Shown here piece by piece: positions 7,100-10,448 of a stretch of 10,448 bases of DNA. Position numbers and translations under genes: made by a program. Source of the DNA: Mollicutes bacterium (GTDB lineage Bacteria; Bacillota_I; Bacilli_A; RF39; UBA660). Positions within the stretch are counted from its first letter, which is position 1, and each line of letters starts with the position of its first letter. Location: assembly GCA_012841465.1 (NCBI GenBank), contig DUUS01000026.1, positions 1-10,448 of the forward strand, given 5' to 3'. Below the pieces are notes generated by a model, which saw only the letters and a list, made by a program, of their open reading frames with translations, did no database searches and was not told the DNA's origin.

Positions 7100-7591
7100 A
7101 TAAAAACATGGTTAATATCAGATACTCATTTTAATCATACAAATATTATTAAATATTGCGATAGACCATTTCATAATGTGCATGAGATGAATGAAGCAAT
7201 GATTTATAACTGGAATTCTGTAGTTTCAAAAGATGATACAATCTACCATTTAGGTGATGTTGGTCTTGGAAACGATGAGCAAATTAAAAATATAATCGAT
7301 AGACTAAATGGAAATAAAATCCTTATTCTAGGTAATCATGATTTAAGACGAGGCATTGACAGATGGAAATCATTAGGATTTTCTGAAGTATATAAAAAAG
7401 AACTAAGAATCGGTAAATTTGTATTAACACATAGACCTACTAAAGTTGATGAAGGATTAATTAATATCTATGGACATATTCATAATAAACCACTTCATGA
7501 ATCGTTTGATCCTAGTAAACATATTAATGTTTCAGTGGATGTTATTAATTTTACACCTGTTGAATTAGTTAATGATGAAATAAAATTTTAG
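7100..7591 (+). CDS. metallophosphoesterase (calcineurin-like, COG4186-type) with AUA start
   Basis: From ATA at 7100 the frame gives 163 residues with a full set of calcineurin-like metal ligands: D8 and H10 in SDTHFNH, D53 in HLGDVG, N79 and H80 in LGNHD, H111 in THRP, and H126 and H128 in GHIH. Such small enzymes hydrolyse phosphoesters using two metal ions; the natural substrate is unknown, and related genes are often accessory or phage-linked. Codons before 7100 end at an in-frame TAA (7094), and no ATG, GTG or TTG lies between that stop and the first metal motif. The first conventional start, GTG at 7178, or ATG at 7187, would remove D8 and H10. Either AUA is used with the strong upstream SD, or an ATG has mutated to ATA and the gene is failing. 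The rest of the frame is intact. Confidence 0.75.
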   Translation: MKTWLISDTHFNHTNIIKYCDRPFHNVHEMNEAMIYNWNSVVSKDDTIYHLGDVGLGNDEQIKNIIDRLNGNKILILGNHDLRRGIDRWKSLGFSEVYKKELRIGKFVLTHRPTKVDEGLINIYGHIHNKPLHESFDPSKHINVSVDVINFTPVELVNDEIKF

Positions 7592-7622
7592 AAGATAAAA
7601 TGATGCAATATATCAATATTAA

Positions 7623-7678
7623 TATCTGCACCAAAGATATTGCTATCTACACCAAAAAGAGGTATAATTGGTGCAGAT
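7623..7678 (+). promoter_or_regulatory. repeated operator-like element around the Fic promoter
   Basis: Two direct copies of TATCTrCACCAAA (7623-7635 and 7644-7656) are 21 bases apart, two helical turns. A third copy is inverted, TTGGTGCAGAT at 7668-7678, and is the perfect reverse complement of 7624-7634. The -35 box overlaps the start of copy two and the -10 box adjoins the inverted copy. A repressor bound here would block the promoter. The damaged Fic gene itself encodes a winged-helix C-terminus, so autoregulation is a reasonable guess. Confidence 0.6.
7640..7668 (+). promoter_or_regulatory. promoter of the Fic-family gene
   Basis: TTGCTA (7640-7645) and a perfect TATAAT (7663-7668) are separated by 17 bases. 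Transcription would start near 7675, giving a short leader to ATG at 7698. With no clear terminator before mnmA, the transcript may also reach that gene. Confidence 0.7.
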
Positions 7679-7697
7679 TAAAAAAAGTGTTGGAGAT

Positions 7698-8407
7698 ATG
7701 AAAAAGTTTGATTACAATACTATTGAGAAATTATATTTAAATACTGATATCGTTTCAATGCTAAACACTATATCAGAATATAAAGGCAAAGAACAAATTT
7801 ACAATGATATTAAAAAAGATATTTTAGATACTTTAATTGAAGTAGCAAGAATCCAAAGTATTGAATCTTCAAATAAAATAGAAGGTATTTTTACTACTAA
7901 TGAAAGACTCAAAGAACTAGTTGTAAATAATGTTAAACCTAAAAATAAGAATGAACAAGAAATAACAGGTTATAAAGAAGTGTTAAAAATAATTCATAAT
8001 AATTATGATACACTGGTAAATATATAAGTATTGAAAGATTAATAGAACAAACTAAAGAAACATATTATGAAAGTTTACAAGACTCTAATAACGGATGGTA
8101 TGAAAATAAAAATGATTATCTTCCTTTTATAAAGTATTTTTTAGTAGTAGTTATCAAAGCATACCGAGAGTTAGAAGATAGAATTGGAAATACTTCAGAT
8201 ACTAGAATTACAAAAGAAGAAAGAGTAAGAAGTATTATTTTATCAAAGATTGAAAAAATAACTAAAAGAAGTATATCAGAAGAATGTCCAGATGTTAGTA
8301 TTAATACTATCCAAAGAGTTATAACTTCATTAGTTAAAGAAGGAAAACTCATCAAACATTTTGGTGGTCCAAAAACTTTTTATACTGTTAACTTTGATGA
8401 GAAATAA
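7698..8407 (+). pseudogene. Fic-family protein gene with catalytic core deleted
   Basis: Fic proteins transfer AMP or other phosphate groups to target proteins using an HPFx[D/E]GNGR loop. The first part (7698-8027, 109 residues) is a Fic N-terminal domain with SSNKIEGI, where S58 to G63 fit the inhibitory (S/T)xxxE(G/N) helix. It runs into TAA at 8025. Shifted by one frame, 8015-8404 continues as GKYISIERLIEQTKETYYES and on to a winged-helix domain (ERVRSIILSKI, then ECPDVSINTIQRVI), the normal C-terminal end of this family. The piece between, including the whole catalytic loop, is missing, about 90 residues judging from typical family length. The C-terminal frame has no ATG, GTG or TTG, so it cannot be started on its own. 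ATG at 7698 is preferred over TTG at 7668, which lies in the -10 box. Almost certainly inactive as an enzyme. Confidence 0.88.
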
Positions 8408-8443
8408 ATATAACTTATATCGAGAAAGGAGTGTGAGGTATTT

Positions 8444-9547
8444 ATGAAAAAAGTAGTAATTGGGATGAGTGGGGGAGTTGACTCTTCAGTCGCAGCCTAC
8501 TTACTTCAAAAAGAAGGTTATGAAGTCATTGGTTTATTTATGAGAAACTGGGATTCTCTTGTAAACAACGAACAAATTGGAATCTCAGATGATAACATAA
8601 TTTGTCCTCAAGAACAGGACTATAATGATGCTCTTTTGGTATGTAATAAATTAAATATACCTCTTCATAGAGTAGATTTTATAAAAGAATACTGGGATTA
8701 TGTCTTTAAATACTTTCTTGATGAACTTGAAAAAGGAAGAACTCCTAATCCAGATTTAATGTGCAACAAATATATTAAATTTGATTTATTTATAGAAGAA
8801 GCAAAAAAACTAGGAGCTGACTATGTTGCCACTGGACACTATGCTAAAATAGATGGAAACAGGTTATGTAGAGCTCTTGACTTAAATAAAGATCAAACCT
8901 ACTTTTTAGCTCAAGTAAGTCCAGAACAACTCAAAAATGTCCTTTTCCCTCTTGGAGAAGTTACTAAAGAAGAGGTAAGAGAAATAGCTGAAAAATTAAA
9001 CTTAGTTACTGCAAATAAAAAAGATTCTACTGGTATCTGTTTTATCGGAGAGCGTAACTATCAAAAGTTTATCTCTAATTATTTAAAACCAAATCCTGGT
9101 AAAATAATAGATGTTAAAACAAATAAGGAAGTCGGAACCCATACAGGTTTAATGAACTATACTATTGGTCAAAGAAGAAACATTGGTATTAGTGGCTACA
9201 AAGATAAACATTATGTTGTCGGTAAAAATGTTAAAGAAAATATTTTATATATTGCTTTTGGTGAGAATAATGAATATCTTTACAGTGATGCCTGCATTTT
9301 AGAAAACGTTAATTTTATATCTTCAAAAAAACCAACCTTTTGCACTGCTAAATTTAGATACCGTAGCACTGACGTAGAAGTTATCTTAGAATACTTAGAA
9401 AACAATGAAATCTTAGTTAAATATCCTTCTACTGTTAAAGCCGTAACTCCTGGTCAAGCTTGTGTGTTTTACTTAGGTCAGGAATGTCTTGGCTCAGGTA
9501 TTATAAAAGAAATACATCGTGACAATAAAAGAATCGATTACTTATAA
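8444..9547 (+). CDS. mnmA: tRNA-specific 2-thiouridylase MnmA
   Basis: This 367-residue enzyme puts sulfur on C2 of the wobble uridine (U34) of tRNAs for Lys, Glu and Gln, using ATP and a persulfide donor. The PP-loop SGGVDSS is at 9-15. The first catalytic Cys is C107 in NPDLMCNKYIKF, and the second, persulfide-carrying Cys is C199 in STGICFIG. ATGHYAK (129-135), DQTYFLAQV and TIGQRRNIGISG are family signatures, and the C-terminal beta-barrel is complete (TPGQACVFY). Length is typical. The start ATG at 8444 has GAGGT 4 bases upstream and AAAGGAG further up. No convincing promoter stands in the 36 bases after the Fic remnant, so it may rely on the upstream Fic promoter or one hidden inside that remnant. 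A terminator follows directly. Confidence 0.97.
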   Translation: MKKVVIGMSGGVDSSVAAYLLQKEGYEVIGLFMRNWDSLVNNEQIGISDDNIICPQEQDYNDALLVCNKLNIPLHRVDFIKEYWDYVFKYFLDELEKGRTPNPDLMCNKYIKFDLFIEEAKKLGADYVATGHYAKIDGNRLCRALDLNKDQTYFLAQVSPEQLKNVLFPLGEVTKEEVREIAEKLNLVTANKKDSTGICFIGERNYQKFISNYLKPNPGKIIDVKTNKEVGTHTGLMNYTIGQRRNIGISGYKDKHYVVGKNVKENILYIAFGENNEYLYSDACILENVNFISSKKPTFCTAKFRYRSTDVEVILEYLENNEILVKYPSTVKAVTPGQACVFYLGQECLGSGIIKEIHRDNKRIDYL

Positions 9548-9570
9548 AATAGCTTAAAGGCTATTTTTTT
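9546..9570 (+). terminator. intrinsic terminator after mnmA
   Basis: AAAATAGC (9546-9553) pairs with GCTATTTT (9560-9567) around TTAAAG, and the T-run continues to 9570. The stem includes most of the stop codon. Confidence 0.8.
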
Positions 9571-9587
9571 ATATTTTATTCGATAAA

Positions 9588-9598
9588 ACTTGACAAGT
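9588..9598 (+). promoter_or_regulatory. small palindrome over the -35 box of the regulator gene
   Basis: ACTTG-A-CAAGT is a perfect 5-1-5 palindrome lying across the TTGACA box. It is short and could arise by chance, but its place would suit a repressor site, possibly for the helix-turn-helix protein encoded downstream. Confidence 0.3.
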
Positions 9599-9619
9599 AA
9601 GTGTTAACTAAGATACAAT
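9590..9619 (+). promoter_or_regulatory. promoter of the helix-turn-helix regulator
   Basis: A perfect TTGACA (9590-9595) and TACAAT (9614-9619) are 18 bases apart, the closest match to a primary-sigma promoter in the window. Transcription would begin near 9626, about 25 bases before the start codon, and the mnmA terminator insulates it from upstream. Confidence 0.8.
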
Positions 9620-9651
9620 TAAGATGTAAATAGAGTAGAGGAGTGTATTAC

Positions 9652-10440
9652 ATGGAAAAACTTAATGATTTATTACATGAACTAGGAATATCAAAGGTAA
9701 ATTTAGCAAAATATTTAGGAGTATCTAGACAAATGGTTTATAATTATTTAGAACTTCCTGAAATAAGTAAATGGCCTAAAGAAAAGAAAATTGCTCTTTT
9801 TAAACTACTTGATATTGATGATGGTGATGATGATACTCTTGATAATATTAAAATAAATACCGAGTATTTACTAGCTGTAACTGAAAGATTAGATGAAGGT
9901 TTAAAAATAGCTGAAGAAAATGAAGTACTTGATTTAAAAGGTCTTGAAAAAGAAGAACAAAAGCTAATAGGGGACATAACTTTTTTAATCAAAGATAAAT
10001 TAACTGAAAGTGATAAAGAAGAAAACTACTATGCCCTACTTTATATTTATCATTTACTTCAGTCACTTGATAATGTTCCAGAGATAAATTATTTACTTGC
10101 ATATATGTCTAAATCAACTGGATTTACAAAACCACTTGAATTTAAATTTGATGAAGAAAAACAGTTTATGTTTGAAGGAATCATTCATTCAGCATTTACT
10201 TTATATAGTAGCAGTGCTGCTGGTAAGAAAAAAATTATTGATCGTAGTAAGGTTGTTGAATCACATAAAAGATTCGTTGAAGAAATTGAAGCTAGAACTG
10301 AGGAAAGACTATCTAGAACCCAACAATTAAACTCAGTTAAGATTCAAGCACTAAGAGAACTTGGTTACAATGATATTAATCAAGATAATGCTTCAGAAGT
10401 ATTAGAAAAGATGGCAGAGATCGAAACTAGAAGAGCTTAA
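9652..10440 (+). CDS. XRE-like helix-turn-helix regulator with unassigned helical C-terminal domain
   Basis: The 262-residue protein begins with a Cro/CI-type helix-turn-helix (about 4-35), with the pattern LAKYLGVSRQMVYNYLE at 18-34. An acidic stretch (DIDDGDDDTLDN, 54-65) and a long, mostly helical region follow. Residues 205-261 are highly charged and may form a coiled coil (KRFVEEIEARTEERLSR). No enzyme motif, signal or membrane segment is visible, so a cytoplasmic DNA-binding protein is most likely. I chose ATG at 9652, with AGAGGAG (9637-9643) 8 bases upstream; the in-frame GTG at 9643 overlaps that site. It stands alone behind its own promoter. I do not recognise the C-terminal part or its target genes. 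Confidence 0.75.
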   Translation: MEKLNDLLHELGISKVNLAKYLGVSRQMVYNYLELPEISKWPKEKKIALFKLLDIDDGDDDTLDNIKINTEYLLAVTERLDEGLKIAEENEVLDLKGLEKEEQKLIGDITFLIKDKLTESDKEENYYALLYIYHLLQSLDNVPEINYLLAYMSKSTGFTKPLEFKFDEEKQFMFEGIIHSAFTLYSSSAAGKKKIIDRSKVVESHKRFVEEIEARTEERLSRTQQLNSVKIQALRELGYNDINQDNASEVLEKMAEIETRRA

Positions 10441-10448
10441 ACATAGAA

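Noticed and set aside
7668..7697. TTG start for the Fic gene
   Set aside because: The TTG overlaps the last base of the TATAAT box and lies upstream of the expected transcription start.
7600..7700. Inverted repeats as ends of an insertion sequence
   Set aside because: The repeats are only 34-55 bases apart, surround a promoter, and no transposase or target duplication is present.
8116..8355. Open frame of 79 codons on the minus strand
   Set aside because: It is antisense to the C-terminal part of the Fic remnant, which reads as a recognisable winged-helix domain on the plus strand.
8359..8376. TTTTGG / CCAAAA inverted repeat
   Set aside because: It lies within codons of the winged-helix domain, the stem is short, and no T-run follows, so it is not a convincing terminator for the Fic transcript.
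9744..9992. Open frame of 82 codons on the minus strand
   Set aside because: It is Ser/Phe-rich antisense to the helix-turn-helix regulator and has no start signals of note.
10097..10330. Open frame of 77 codons on the plus strand
   Set aside because: It is an out-of-frame reading inside the regulator gene, without a ribosome binding site.

Overview
The window is very AT-rich and densely coded, and it looks chromosomal, from a low-GC Gram-positive bacterium. Bacilli-type Shine-Dalgarno sites, a dnaG-sigA-trmK gene order and SigA-like -35/-10 boxes all point to the Bacilli or a Mollicutes-like (Erysipelotrichia/RF39-type) lineage. Tryptophan is encoded by TGG. No gene uses UGA as its stop, but UGA is not read as Trp either, so the standard bacterial code fits. 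The exact taxon cannot be named from this sequence.

Layout. (1) 58-2095: two overlapping genes related to the RnfC and RnfD subunits of the ion-pumping ferredoxin:NAD oxidoreductase. The RnfC-like protein keeps two 4Fe-4S clusters but I cannot find the glycine-rich NADH/FMN motif; the RnfD-like protein lacks a recognisable flavin-attachment motif. The other rnf genes do not follow. (2) 2188-6220: a tightly packed housekeeping operon: DNA primase (dnaG), primary sigma factor (sigA), tRNA m1A22 methyltransferase (trmK) and a small membrane sugar-phosphate transferase. It ends at a two-way terminator. (3) 6244-6366, minus strand: a 40-residue single-pass membrane protein with its own promoter, ribosome binding site and terminator. 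(4) 6447-7031: a SpoIIM-family membrane protein. (5) 7032-8407: an accessory patch that appears to be decaying. It holds a metallophosphoesterase whose only start position that preserves the active site is an AUA codon, and a Fic-family gene that has lost its catalytic core through a frame-shifting internal deletion. The Fic promoter is embedded in three copies of an ATCTrCACCAA element. (6) 8444-9547: mnmA, the tRNA 2-thiouridylase, ending in a clear terminator. (7) 9652-10440: a helix-turn-helix regulator with a long unassigned helical C-terminal part, behind a strong consensus promoter.

The housekeeping genes serve replication initiation, transcription initiation and tRNA modification (trmK, mnmA). 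The points most worth a second look are the orphan RnfC/RnfD-like pair, the AUA-started phosphoesterase, the deleted Fic gene with its repeated operator, and the minus-strand small membrane protein. I did not find a CRISPR array, rRNA, tRNA, transposase or phage module. No stretch longer than 300 bases lacks a gene.
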